Positions 53,047 through 64,000 of a stretch of DNA of 64,000 bases are shown piece by piece (within the stretch, counting starts at the first letter, position 1; each line of letters starts with the position of its first letter). A model generated the notes under the pieces. That model did not search any database. It saw only the letters and a list, made by a program, of their open reading frames with translations, and was not told the origin of the DNA. Source of the stretch: Amborella trichopoda (Eukaryota > Streptophyta > Magnoliopsida > Amborellales > Amborellaceae); NCBI RefSeq assembly GCF_000471905.2, contig NW_006498122.1, forward strand, positions 1,825,493 through 1,889,492. The letters are read 5' to 3'. Position numbers and translations under genes: made by a program.

Positions 53047-56000
53047 TTAAACATTGTTGTCTTTAGCCTCCTCCTCATTCTCCCCAGATATCTCCTCTAG
53101 TGTCCTCCCCTTGGTCTCAGGCACCATGAAAGTGAACAAAAACCCAACAAAATTCACCACTGCAAGCCCAATAATTGCCTTCTTTATCTTTGTAGCATCA
53201 CCATCTAATGTTTGTGTTTGAACCAAAAACGCACTTAATATAGCCCCTGCTTTCCCTGCTGCGGCTGAGATTCCATGACAAGTAGATCTAAACCTAGCTG
53301 GAAAAAGCTCAGCTGGTACAACAAAAGTGGTGCTATTTGGCCCAAAGTTAGCAAAAAAGAAGGTGCATCCATATAGAACGGCAAATAGCTTAGGGTTCCC
53401 ATTACAAAAGCCCGTTGAGCTAGTCTTGCATTTGTCTCCTCTTAGCTCTTTATATTGAATCCCAACGATTAGCATGAAAATCGACATTAAGAGGAAGCCA
53501 CCAAGTTGGATCACGAATCGACCTATCTTATCAATTAGGAACACTGTGAACCAATAGCCTGGAACGGTTGCGAAGAGAGCAACAAGGAACATGGATTTTG
53601 AGATCTCGTAGACCTCTGTGATTGCATCCATATTGCTAGCTTTGGGCAATAAGCCAATGGCTGGGTAAACATCTTTTTGGGTTAGGTTCGAGCTATAAAA
53701 AGCAATATCAAGGAGAAACCAGGTTGTGGAAGTCCCCACAAGGTGCATTCCATGCCTGGAGAGGAATTCTCTTGAAAACAAGCCATAGGTGTTTTGAGTT
53801 GAAGCAGCGACTGTTTTCTCGGCAGTTACCTCCATTGCAAGCACCTATTTGTGGAAGGACTTCAGTGAGTGTGAATTCAAAAAGAAGTTTAGCATTTAAA
53901 TGCATGTGCGCTTATCAACTTGTCACATATATTCATCCATGTATGCAAGTACAATAGTATGCCACCCATGCAACGAAACGACAAGGCCATTGTTGAAGAA
54001 GTTGGTGGAGGTAGGTGCATGTTCATCCTTGGTGTACTCTTCCCTAAAGTTAATCCCTTCTGTTCTTTGCTTAGCTTCTTTTACTTTCATATATCATTTT
54101 AGGTTGGTGGACATGTTCTTATCATTAAGAGTGACCATTGGTCCTACTCCTTTTTGTTTTCAAGCATACTTATAAATTTGAATTAGGAATGGTACGTTTT
54201 GTCACCCATATGATCATGGTAACAGCATGTCACAGGAGGCATCTGGGATGGACGGTGATGGAGGGAGAGTGGGTTCGACCAAGTTCATCACCGACCATCG
54301 AACCAGTTGATTAGATGGTGATGACCCCATGACCATATACCATTGCCATGATCATATGAACCAAAGTATCCGTTCCCTGTGAACCAATCTTCAACAGTTC
54401 TCGCACCTTTGCCATGTCTGCTGCCGCCTTCTCAGCATCATTCTCAACCAAAGCTGTGAACCTAGCCGTTTCCGGCATCTTTAGCCGCCAGTAATATGTC
54501 AGTAAGGCTGGTACTGCCCCAAACATCAGCACAAGCCTCCAAACCATGTCACCTTCTGGCTGAGTCGACAACACATGGTCATTGTTAAACTTTGGAGCAG
54601 GATACGCTGCAAGGAATGCCTTGGAAACTGCCATGGATACGGCTCCAGCAGCTAGGATCCCGGCCCCTTGCATGGCGAAAACAGCCGAGATAAAAGCTCC
54701 ACGTGTCTTTGTGTTTGAGTATTCGGACATGATTGTAGCTGATAGCGGGTAGTCCCCACCAATCCCGAAGCCAAGCCAGAACCTGAAGAGTGGTTCCAAA
54801 TTTTACAGTGTAAAACCAACTGTGCCAAGCATGTATGTGGGAAATGATAGTACATTCTGACTGCACTTGGATTCGTTCAAGTGCAAATGAGTCGGGTCTG
54901 GGTCAAGTCGATAAGACTTTTTAACCTCCAAAACCCACAAGATCAGCCACCCATTAAAATATGAAATGTTCCAGATCTAACTTCAGGAGACATGGATTTG
55001 GAGCACTTTTGGTGCTCCAATCAATGTTCAGGAACTCAGCCCAGGGCTCGGGCCTCTGCCCTCGCCCAAGTAGTGTATACAGCAAAAATTTGCTAAAAAA
55101 GTATGATAAAAATAGTAAAAATCAACGTAAAAATAGTAAAAATCAAAGTAAATTAAAAACAACCTGAAGAGTCTAAATAAGATGGGATAAAATGTATAAA
55201 ACATGGATTTAGAAAAACGTGATTTATAGCCAGAAAATTTAGAAAAATCTAAAAAAGAGGAAAAATAAAGGACATGTAATAATAAACGCTCACAAATAAT
55301 CATAAAAAACATTAATATTATCTATAAAACAGTTATATACTGATTTTTCAATTTAATATTTTATTTTTTTAAAATTTTTATATAACCCCAAGTTTTTGCA
55401 AAGTACTAGGCCTGGTTAGAAGCCAAGTTTGAGTAACTTATCCAAGTCCAAGTCCGAGTCGAGTTTTTTCCTGGAGAGAATTTGGAGTTGCGGGGAATCT
55501 AGAGTTTTGGAGTTCATTAGGGAACCTGTTTTTATTAAATATTTTGAGCGCGTATCGCATGATCCTTCGGGAACATTTTGTAAATTAACTTCCTCGGGCC
55601 AAAAAGCTTCTTTGGAGAATATTTGGATTTGAAGTTTTGGAGTCAGCCAAAGAATCATTGGATGATTATTTCCAAAAAGAAAAATGGATTTTGAGTTCTT
55701 CAACTCTTGGATCTTGCTGTCCAAATATTGGATGGTCATCGTGCCATCTTGGACTTCAATTTTTTCAAGAACATAGAATGTGCGATTTGATGTGTTTTTT
55801 TTTTTTAGTCGCTAGGTTCAAGATATTACATCCCCAAATATCCTAGCTTGGATTTTACCAAGGGAGCACATAAAGAACATGCTCCCTGGGACTAGCATAT
55901 CATTTTGGAAAAGTATACAAATATGTTATTTACTTTTTAGTACAAGAAGGTCAAAATCACTTGTCTTTTAAATTTTAGATTTGAGTAGTTGTGAACATGT

Positions 56001-58739
56001 CATTTACTAGATTGAAAGTTTAAAAAAATTCTCGAACTTTGTAACACTCCAAGCTGTTCAATTTGACATTTAGTGGTTATGAGTAATTGTGATCTCCTTG
56101 TGAGAAAGATGAATGGTCTCATCGTATATAACACTTGTTTTTTTCACTTATCTTGCCTGTAAAAACTTGGTCAGTCTCTGTTCAATCTTGAGACATTATC
56201 TTTCTCAACTACAAAAAGAGTTCAATTCTGAATTTTTTTTTTGTTGTTGGATGAAAGTTTGTCTACGCATTGAAGACATTATATTCTGAAAACTTTGGAT
56301 TCTAAAATCACTCTTATATTGGGTTTTATCCAAGGGAGTAATGGACATTATACTCCCGCGAGAGTATAAAATCTTTTGACCTTTTTATTTCTGCTTCAGT
56401 TTGCGCCGTTTTTTCCATGGTGGGTCATTCCACTGATCATATGGACCCAACCATTCTATCATGGTCCATATACTACACACTTTTCATGGTATATAATCAT
56501 AGATTGACCATCCACCGTTGGTTCTCATCTATTGGAGATAGCCGAGATTAATTATTTCTTTGCTTACTAACTTTAAATCTGAACTCACATGTCCAAATCC
56601 TCCCACGAGGTTGGACGGTAGATGTCCCCACTACAAGGAGTTTAAAAATCACGAGTCCGAGTTGAGAAGTTCAGAGTTTGTAGGGCTGCCAATGATCCGG
56701 GCTAAGCGGGCGGCTAGAATGTGTTGGTTAGGACTGAGTCCTAAACCAGAGCATTGAGATCCGAGCCCCAACCCAGCCCCAAAAAACATTTTCTGGTGGG
56801 CCGCGCTATTTTCAAGTATATAGTCATACATTATATAATGGTTAAAATATGTCTAATATAGTTTTACATATTGAAATTTTATTCAAACTCGGGCCTTGAC
56901 AGCCTGGCCTGTGGCCCTCTGCTATAGCCCGAACCCAGCTTGAAACCAAGCCCAGCCCGTTGCAGACCCTACAAGTTGGACCAATTGGGAGCCAAGTGAT
57001 TCGAGACCTAAAAGCCCCATGATTGCCTAGGTATCCTGTTTTTTAGGAGACTATTTTTCCTTATTAAAACTAGTGAACTTAGCCAAAAACCTCTTTGTGG
57101 AGTGATAGATCAAGCAAAAACCAACGTAGCTCTTGAAATACTACCCTAAGCGTGTATATTGTGTATCGGGTTAATATAGAAAGTATAGATTGTAATATAT
57201 ACTTTCTATATTAACCCGATACACAATATATACTTTCCTTTCACAAGTACCTTTTAAAACTAAAGATCTCCCCTTTTCTGCATAATTAAAATAAAAAATA
57301 ATTGTACTTGATTTTGGCCAACTCAATTAGGACTTGATAACACACTGGAGTCGTGACCTAAATTCAGCTGGTTCACTTAATGAATTGGCTAAGTTTAGGC
57401 TAGGGTCCCAACTCATCTAAATTAGGACTAGCAAGGCACCAGTTTCAGACTTTTCAAGAAACATATCGATCAATTCCCATTCTTTATGATCATGAGTTTT
57501 TATAAAACACATTTATATAACATGAAGCTAGACTGGGATCTATATTAACTTGCATGTTCTGTGGACTAGTGTCATCAGAATCGGACCGACCAGCGAACAA
57601 GCTTGAGTTCCAGTTTAGTCAAAACCCGTATGATTGTTAGTTAAACTTATTAAACCTATTTTTTAAATAAAGAAAATATCAAAATATGAACTATCTTATA
57701 AACAAAGTTGCTCATGCATGTTTAGCTGGTCAAAAGTGGCTAGTCGAACAAGTAAAAACCAATAAAATATTGGTAATGATTGATTTCAATGCAAACCTGA
57801 TTCTCACTATATGCTAGACGACAATAAACACCTAGTGGTGTTATGACTGGTTAGACCGTCCAATCCATTATGATAGGGACAATGATGGAGAGATAATGGG
57901 ACTGAAATGTGATAAAAAAAAAGAGAATGGAACCCAATTGGGAATGACCCAACCACGTGGTACGTAACATTGCCAATCCATTGATTGGTTGATGATAAAA
58001 CCTTGCAAGTTATGTGCAGAAAATAGTACCACAACCGGTCTCGTAGTCTTATAAATCACAATATACCTTGGGATGGTAAACTATTAGACCATTTATTTTT
58101 GTTATTAAGATGTCACAATTACTTTTAGCCATCGGATGTGAAATCTAATAGGAAAAAGTATGTTTCAACATTCGAGAGATTTTATTTTAGGCTCTGTATC
58201 TAAATAATAGCACCTCCTCAAACACCCAAATTCAAATCTAATAGTCAACGATTAGTGGATTTTTTTGTATAAAAAGTAAATGATCTCCTTATATATATTT
58301 TCCATATATTTTTCCCTCAAATTTTGAAAAAAAGATTTAAACTTAACCTGAAGAAGCATAGGCTCGTTATAACGGCCTTAGGTGAGGCCCCAATCGAGAA
58401 ACCCGACGCAATGGCGCACCCCACCATCGTAACGAGCGTTATGCCATAAACTTTCTTTCTTCCAAGCTTATCGCCGAGCCAACCAAAAAATAACTGGCCA
58501 GCTAACGTTCCACAAAGCGCAACGCCCGATACAGCGTTATTGACGTTATCTGGCAGCCTTCCCGGATTCCCAGTCACTGGGTCGTAGTAGTATAAGCGGC
58601 CAATGAGTTTTACAACGGCCGTTATACAGAAGAGATCATAGGCATCGGTGAAGAAGCCCATGCCCGCTATAACAATAGCAGTGAAATGATAGAGTTGGGT
58701 TTTGGCTTGGTCCAACGCGGTTAGCACCTCCATCGCCAT
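53047..58739 (-). CDS. High-affinity phosphate transporter, PHT1 family
   Basis: Three minus-strand exons give 521 aa: 58739-58348, 54782-54407, 53844-53047. PHT1 proteins are plasma-membrane H+/phosphate symporters of the major facilitator superfamily with 12 membrane helices. The N-terminal part shows [10 protein letters not shown] and [14 protein letters not shown]. The family signature [20 protein letters not shown] opens exon 2. A second loop motif, [15 protein letters not shown], and the C-terminal [14 protein letters not shown] are in exon 3. Length fits the family (about 520-540 aa). Intron 1 splits an Arg codon (AG/G); intron 2 is phase 0 after MAK. Intron 1 is unusually long (3565 bp) and contains a MITE-B, a hAT MITE and a long hairpin. 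The ATG at 58733 (Met3) is an alternative start. No P1BS element was seen just upstream. Confidence 0.94.
55905..56140. mobile_element. MITE-B copy 5 in PHT1 intron 1
   Basis: 'atgttatttactttttagta' start and 'aagatgaatggtctcatcgt' end, with 'ctcgaactttgtaacactcc' in the centre. Both arms are diverged but recognisable. Confidence 0.6.
56681..56971. mobile_element. Short non-autonomous hAT element
   Basis: The left end TAGGGCTGCCAATGATCCGG mirrors the inverse of the right end (TAGGGTCTGCAACGGGCTGG). TAGGG termini are typical of hAT. The flanking 8-mers agtttg-type (56673-56680 agagtttg, 56972-56979 caagttgg) match at 5 of 8 positions, suggesting an old insertion. It is 291 bp, non-coding, in PHT1 intron 1. 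Confidence 0.65.
57152..57233. repeat. 36-bp near-perfect inverted repeat
   Basis: Arm 57152-57187 pairs with 57198-57233 around a 10-nt loop (57188-57197) with a single mismatch near the base. The arm core reads 'tgtgtatcgggttaatatag'. It lies in PHT1 intron 1 and would be transcribed as a long hairpin. It could be a very short foldback transposon or a small-RNA precursor. Confidence 0.85.
58070..58300. mobile_element. MITE-B copy 6 next to PHT1 exon 1
   Basis: 'ctattagaccatttattttt' start, 'ccatcggatgtgaaatctaa' arm and 'aaaaagtaaatgatctcctt' end. It lies within 50 bp of the exon 1 donor inside intron 1. Confidence 0.6.
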
Positions 58740-58744
58740 GCCCG

Positions 58745-59230
58745 AGATTTCGCCGAAATTTTCACCGATGAATGGATTTTTGCGCGGTTCTGGGTTTGAT
58801 TTTTCTGTTTGTTTTCAAGGGCTTGGTAGTTAAAGTTTCGCCGGAATTTCGGTTACCGTGAAGTTTTGGCTGGTTTCAGGGGTAAAGTTTTGCCGAAATT
58901 TCGAAGTTCGAGTCGAAAATTTAGCCTATTTTGGGGGGCAAGGTAAGGCTAGTTTAGGGGAGAGGGATGAAATTTCGCCAGGCATCGGGGGTAAATTTAT
59001 CGAAGTTTTTGGATATGGAGCTGAAAATTATCTTGGTTTCGAGGGCTTCGGCCGGAATTCAGGTTTGATTTAAGGGATGGGAGCCAAAGACTAGGCTGTT
59101 TTCGGGTATTGGGCCCAAAATTTCGCCTGAGTTAAAATTTCACTGGTTTTTTTTTTTTCTAGCTTTCCGAGGCTGGAATTTAGGGCCTATGGTTTTCGTG
59201 GGGGCGTTTCCACCATAAATAGGCAAATTT
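58745..59230. repeat. Degenerate 'aatttcgccgaaatt' motif repeats upstream of PHT1
   Basis: Variants of a part-palindromic motif recur about eight times: 'atttcgccgaaattttc', 'tttcgccggaatttcgg', 'ttttgccgaaatttcg', 'aatttcgccaggc', 'ggccggaattcagg', 'aaatttcgcctgag', 'ggctggaatttagg' and 'aaatttcaggcg'. They are separated by G-rich text. The tract begins directly before the PHT1 start codon, so it overlaps the promoter and 5' UTR. Confidence 0.6.
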
Positions 59231-59269
59231 CAGGCGATTTGATGGCTATATATGATTAGGTATGGTCTT

Positions 59270-59355
59270 TAATAGGGGTGAATGGCATATCAAGATTAAT
59301 GTAGCCAACCCCAGTTAATTGGAAAAAAGCTTTGACGATGACGATGGTGATGATA
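59270..59355 (+). mobile_element. RTE-type LINE 3' end
   Basis: 'gtagccaaccccagttaatt' then 'ggaaaaaagctttga' and (cgatga)n/(gatgat)n, the RTE terminal signature. Confidence 0.7.
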
Positions 59356-59359
59356 TTGT

Positions 59360-60385
59360 GAAGCCGGAAGGATTTGTAGATGTTCAATATTGTGTGGTAA
59401 TATAAGGATTGGGGTTAGTGGACAAGGAGCATTTGTTTTTCTTGTGAACGACAAGAAAACAAGAACTTTTTTTTCCTTGTGATTTACGACTTGAAGACGA
59501 GGTTGGTTATAAATAGAATATTTGGAGTTTGGATGTTTATGTATGGAGTCGTTTGGAGGTGGACGTCCTTTTTAATTTATGTCAAAAGTTTATGTGGTCC
59601 CTTGGGAGCATATTTTCATTGCTCTCTCCGGTAAAATATTATTTACGAGTATTGTTTTGGACTCAAATTTGGGGATGAAACCTCCTTTACCTAGCAATCA
59701 AACTAGAAAAAAAAAATATCAATGGACCTTTTTTATGAAGCTTTGAGTCCTTGGGCAAAGTGGCATTTCACTCCAGTTCTACATCTATTTTGTCATTTGA
59801 CAAAAATAACGTTCCACGATTTAAGAGCATCTGTTTAAATTTTGTATTGTTAGTCTAAAGGTTTAGAAACTCAAATCCTTTTTTTTTTAAATAAAACACC
59901 TATCTGATGACTTTAAGATGGATCTCAATTTTTCAAATGAAAAAAACACCATTGAGTAGGTCTTTAGCCTGAGCGTGTGTATACTATAGGCTTTTAGAGT
60001 ACATAATATGCACATCTATTTATGGTTTGCGACTTCTTTTTTACGGTTGCTTCTCCTTATACCTATTCATCTTAAGCTTGAATGTTATCACACTATTTTG
60101 TCTGAGAAGGGCGGGGACAGTAAATTTTCCCTAAACTCGCCTCATACTTAAGTAAAGGGATGGTTTATGTTAGGTATGCAGTCGACATAAAACTTATCAT
60201 GAATCTTGAACCTACAGTATCTGCTTATGTTATGGCATTCCCTAGAAGAGACACGATATATCAGGACCCGAGTACAGTGAGAAATGAACAAGAGTTAGCT
60301 AAGGCGTTCTCCAAAAACGACATGCTGTATAAAAACCTAAGTACAAGGAGAAATGAATAAGGGTTAGCTAGGATGTTTTTCAGAA
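59360..60385. other. Intergenic stretch, nothing recognised
   Basis: AT-rich sequence without a convincing gene. A short imperfect repeat appears near 60245-60365 ('aagagacacgatat', 'gagaaatgaaca' and 'agagttagctaagg' against 'gggttagctaggatg'). Confidence 0.4.
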
Positions 60386-60389
60386 GAGA

Positions 60390-62240
60390 TACACCACATT
60401 GCCGCGCGATTGTGGTGAAAAATAGGCAAGGATTCCCACGACATCTTGAACGAGCACGGTTAAAGAAACTAGTCTAGGAGAATAGGATTCGTCTAGCCAC
60501 ATGAAATATAGGAACGTTTACATGTAAGAGTATGGAGTTAGTAGATACACTGAGATGAATGAGGGTAGACATAGCATGTCTATAGGAAACTCAAAAAAAA
60601 AGAGAAAAAGCAAAAGAAATAGATCGACTATAAACTTTGATATATAGGAAAGGATAATAGAAATAGCATAGCCATAATAGTGGACAAAGATTTAAAAGAT
60701 AAAGTAGTTAATGTCAAAAGAATAGGTGATAGGCTCCTATTAATTAAACTTGTACTAATGGCAGAGATAATTAACATACTTAGTGCATAATAATTAACAT
60801 ACTTAGTGCTTATGCACCAGAAATAGGATTAGATGATACAATTAAAATACAAATTTGGGATGACATGGATGGAATAGCGCAAGACATACCAAATGGAGAA
60901 AGGACCTTTTTAAGAGGGACTTAAATGGTCATGTAGGGAAGGATAGTAGAGAATATGAAGGGGTATATGGGGATGTGAATGTGGGAAAAGAAATGAGATG
61001 GGTGAGACTATTCTATATTTTGCTATGGCCTATGACTTAGCAATAGCAAACACTAGCAATAGCAAACACTTGCTTTAAAAGCCAGATATACTTCTTCCTA
61101 GTTACAAAGGTAGATCAACCATCATGTATAAACTGCAAGGTTATCCAAGAGAGAGTTTGATGATCCAACATAGGCTCATAGTTATGGATGACTGCATAAA
61201 TATATAGAAGAGAAGAACTGAACTTAATCGATGTCCAAGAACTAGGTGATATAATTTAGAAAATGAGAAAATAAACTTATTTAGGGATGAATTAGTTAAA
61301 GAATGAAAATAAAAATCTGAACATGAGGCCAATGTTATGTGGAATAAGATGACTGACTATGTTAAGAAAGTAACAAAATAAGTTTTAAAAAAATCCAAAG
61401 GGAAAAGAAATTTTGATAAAAAAACTTGTCGGTGGAGTGATGAGGTTTAAAAGACCATTAGCAAATAACAATCATGTTATAAAACTTGACAGTATAATAT
61501 AAATGCTCAAAACTTAGAAGAATATAAAAATGCTAAGAAAAACACTAAACAAATAATAAGTAAGGTTAAACTTAAGGCATATAATAATCTATACAGTAAA
61601 TTGGGTACAAGAAAAAGTGAAAAAGATGTCTTCAAATTAGCAAAATGAGAGAGAGAATATGGGGATCTAGACCATATTAAATATATTAAGAGTGATGATC
61701 AAAGTGTCTTGGTGAAGGATGAAGAGGCCAACAAAAAGTGGAGATCGTGTTTTAAAAAATTATTAAACGACGAACATAATAGGAGCATAATAGTAAAAGG
61801 AATTGTTGGTATAAATGAGAGTGGAGGTCATAGATACATTCGTAAGATTAAGATATCAGAAGTGAAAGAAGCTTTGAAAATAATAAAGATAAGAATATTT
61901 TATGACTAGATGATATCCCAATAAAAGTTTAGAAGTGCAGGTGAGATATTTGATTATGACACCAATAGGCGATACGATGAGAGATAGTAGACTTAGATGG
62001 GTTGACCATACGTGGCACAGACCCAGTACAACATATGTTAGGAGGTACAAGTTAATTCAAGTGGAAAGCTAAAAATGAGCAAGGAATAAGTTCAAAAGGT
62101 TATGGTTGGAGGTAGTGATGAAATATATGGGGGGCCAAATATATAGAGACTTATGGCCTCACTGATGATATGATCCTTAATAGAGCAGACCGGAGGACCA
62201 GGATTTGATAGCCAACTCCAATTAATTGGAAAAATGCTTT
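60390..62240 (+). mobile_element. Internally deleted RTE-type LINE
   Basis: In the plus frames, an endonuclease start is recognisable (NRIRLATWNIGTFTCKSMELV near 60485-60545), then VDIACL and DRLLLIKLVLMAEIINILSAY. Next is a pre-RT segment (DLDHIKYIKSDDQ, VLVKDEEANKKWRSCFKKLLN, 61668-61770). The polymerase core is absent. After about 61920 the sequence jumps to the C-terminal DTMRDSRLRWVDH region, then the tail 'tagccaactccaattaattg' and 'aaaaatgctttgatta'. Dozens of stops show it is dead. Confidence 0.8.
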
Positions 62241-62244
62241 GATT

Positions 62245-62462
62245 ATAATATTATAAGACTATTTACTTTTGGTGCAAGGAAGTCATAATCATTTTTAGTT
62301 GTCAGATGTAAAATCTGAAAACTTCAAGTGTACCATGAGTTTCAATACTTTTCTTTTGACTCTTGGTCCCATCAACGGTATACTCTCAACCGTCCGATTT
62401 TGCATTTAATAGCTAAATGTGATGGTCACCTTATTATACCAAATTAACCAATTTACTTAGAC
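62245..62462. mobile_element. MITE-B copy 7
   Basis: 'ttataagactatttactttt' start and 'taccaaattaaccaatttac' end, with 'caaccgtccgattttgcatt' in the right arm. It begins directly after the RTE LINE tail. Confidence 0.6.
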
Positions 62463-62504
62463 CTAGCCCTTGGACTGTTTTTCAGGCCGGTTTGATTTTT
62501 CGAA

Positions 62505-62725
62505 CAATGGTTGAGAGAGAGAGGTGATGTAGTAGTTGCTTGTGTCTGTGTACATGAATGGGAGAGAGAGGTTATAGTAGTAGCTTGTATGTGCACGAGA
62601 GAACGAGAGAGAGATGTGTAGTAGTAGTTTGTGTGAGGGGGGTGGGGGGTTGATATAGTCCCCTGTGTTTATAGGCATGCATGGGTGTGACAGAGAGATG
62701 ATGGTAGTAGCTTGAGAGAGCACCA
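62505..62725. repeat. Degenerate repeat with GAGAGA and GTAGTAG blocks
   Basis: Four to five units of about 55-65 bp contain 'gagagagaggt', 'gtagtagttgcttgtgt' and 'tgcatgggtg'-type segments. No coding capacity. Confidence 0.65.
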
Positions 62726-62788
62726 AAGAGAATTTTTTATCTCTAGCAGTTAGTGCAACATTTCCTTGGTCACAATTCTAGGGAATTT

Positions 62789-63212
62789 TTATTTTTATTT
62801 TTATTTTTATTTTTTTTAAGGTGAATCAGTGGCGATATCGGGCCCCTACCCATTTTATTTAAAGAGAGAACAATATGTTACATGAACAATTATTATACAA
62901 TCCTTGGGAAGGGAATAAAATGAAAGCCGTTACAACGTCTGGGGGCGAGCAATCCACGTTGTTGCTTCATTCATTGAAACCACAGCCTTGACCAAAACAT
63001 CAACAACGAAGTTGGCCTATTTATAGATCTGTGGGATCTTCCAATGAGTTCCAGCAAAAGATTCAAGCTTACAAGTATAATTATCCACCATTATACGTAA
63101 TCTCCAAAGAGGTCTCCAGCGATGACTTGGGATCAACAAGAAGCTTGGAGTCACTTTCAATAACAATAGACAGAGTTCCCTTCCTAGTGAGATCTCCTTC
63201 TCCAAAGCGTAG
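62789..63212 (-). mobile_element. 5'-truncated L1-type LINE tail with target duplication
   Basis: In minus orientation, the RNase H end is visible (GTLSIVIESDSKLLVD, then NFVVDVLVKAVVSM). The tail is seen on the plus strand as a (ttttta)n/T-rich run at 62787-62818. The flanks AATTCTAGGGAATTT (62774-62788) and AATTCTAGGGGATTT (63213-63227) match at 14 of 15 bases, a good target-site duplication. Confidence 0.85.
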
Positions 63213-63585
63213 AATTCTAGGGGATTTCATTAAAAACACCCCATATTAAATCACTAGGAAGGCATAAAAAGTTTATTCCACTAAATTTTAAAATAAAGAA
63301 TGAAGAACACAAATGAATGGTTTTGCCTCGAGTTATCAGCTGAAACCTTAATGTTAACATCGAAAACTAAAGAAAGAAAAGATTCGAAATCTCCAAATGC
63401 TTTCAGCATATACTCAAAGTCTACTATATATCTTGTTTATCTACTATTTTATTCTCTTCCAATAAAAATACTTGAGTTTTTAGCAAGTGTATAAATCTTG
63501 GCTTGTTATAGGACAAAACCCATGCAAAGGTCTCACCACTAAATTTATCCAAGCCCCTAAATTTAGAGGACCTCTCTTGTTAGAG

Positions 63586-63670
63586 ATGGAGAATAATAGG
63601 ATTGTTGGGCCCGGTTTTGTATTTGCTGGCCTGGTTTTCTTCCTTGTGTGTGGTTTCACTCAAGCTAAAG
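63586..63670 (+). CDS. Possible first exon of a secreted or membrane protein (partial)
   Basis: ATG at 63586 starts MENNRIVGPG followed by a hydrophobic segment (FVFAGLVFFLVCG) and FTQAK, like a signal peptide. A GTATGG donor follows at 63671. A TATAAAT box at about 63490-63496 lies about 90 bp upstream. No downstream exon lies in the window, so the gene cannot be named. It may be fortuitous. Confidence 0.3.
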
Positions 63671-63695
63671 GTATGGTTCCTTACTTAGCAAAACA

Positions 63696-64000
63696 TAGGG
63701 GTGGCCATGGACCCATACCGGACGACTGGACTGGGCCTGACCCGGTCTAGGTATGGGTCCAAAAATTGGATCTAGTGGGTCAGGTCCGGGTCCAAATATT
63801 GGACCTGAACACTATTCGGGGCCAAGTTTGGGTCCATGTGATCCGACCCGAATAGGGTTATTATTTAAATAATATTTAATATATAATATTTTAATAATAT
63901 TTACATGAATATAACCACTTACCCAAAAAAAAAAATGAATATAACCATATATTTTTAATTAGATTTTATTTTTTTTTTTTCTTTGTTTTTGAGTTTGGTC
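63696..64000. mobile_element. Possible hAT element left end, running off the window
   Basis: TAGGGGTGGCCATGGACCCA at 63696 resembles hAT termini. It is followed by sub-terminal repeats of 'gggtcc' and 'gacccg', which such elements often carry. The other end is outside the window. Confidence 0.4.

Noticed and set aside
58740..60500. P1BS phosphate-response element (GNATATNC) upstream of PHT1
   Set aside because: I scanned by eye and saw only near-matches lacking the final C (for example ggatatgg, gcatatca). A programmatic scan on both strands would settle it.

Overview
This is nuclear DNA from a flowering plant. The evidence is spliced genes with GT-AG introns, a plastid-targeted STN8-type kinase, a plant S6 kinase, a PHT1 phosphate transporter, a plant-type nuclear tRNA-Ile, and a dense load of plant retroelements and MITEs. 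The species cannot be named from the sequence. Two scaffold gaps (N runs at 16433-16629 and 41206-41225) show this is a draft assembly, and the sequence beside both gaps looks unreliable.

Layout: 1-12.6 kb is repeat-rich. It holds a cluster of strong stem-loops (146-327), one intact tRNA-Ile(AAU), two arrays of the same minisatellite, and two decayed L1-type LINEs in opposite orientation, one with a clear target-site duplication. 14.0-23.0 kb is a seven-exon minus-strand gene for a PRC-barrel protein of unknown function; its large second intron holds LINE, Copia and Gypsy remnants. 24-32.4 kb is intergenic and made largely of MITEs, an RTE LINE tail and satellite-like repeats. 32.4-43.9 kb is an S6 kinase gene (+). 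Its putative leader intron holds a 457-bp tandem duplication, a 2.35-kb TIR element, and a 1.6-kb hAT element with a perfect 8-bp target duplication and three decayed BED zinc fingers. 46.6-50.8 kb is an STN8-like thylakoid kinase gene (+) with an apparent GC-AG intron. 53.0-58.7 kb is a PHT1 phosphate transporter gene (-) with a 3.6-kb first intron. 59-64 kb is again repeats (RTE LINE, L1 tail, MITEs) plus a possible first exon of another gene near the right edge.

The four protein genes all keep intact reading frames through inferred splicing, and exon lengths add up without frameshifts, so they are probably functional. They act in separate processes: TOR signalling to ribosomes (S6K), phosphorylation of photosystem II core proteins (STN8), phosphate uptake (PHT1), and an unknown, probably plastid, role (PRC-barrel). 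They are independent transcription units; nothing in the sequence shows co-regulation.

Two MITE families recur throughout and are named here. MITE-A is about 330-400 bp with TIRs of about 40 bp that carry a 'gaggtgcacctta' motif. MITE-B is about 215-240 bp and nearly palindromic, with ends reading 'gagaccatttacctttggta'. I found no CRISPR array or prokaryote-like system. The least explained structures are the hairpin cluster at 146-327, a possible in-frame N-terminal extension of S6K, and the paired minisatellites.
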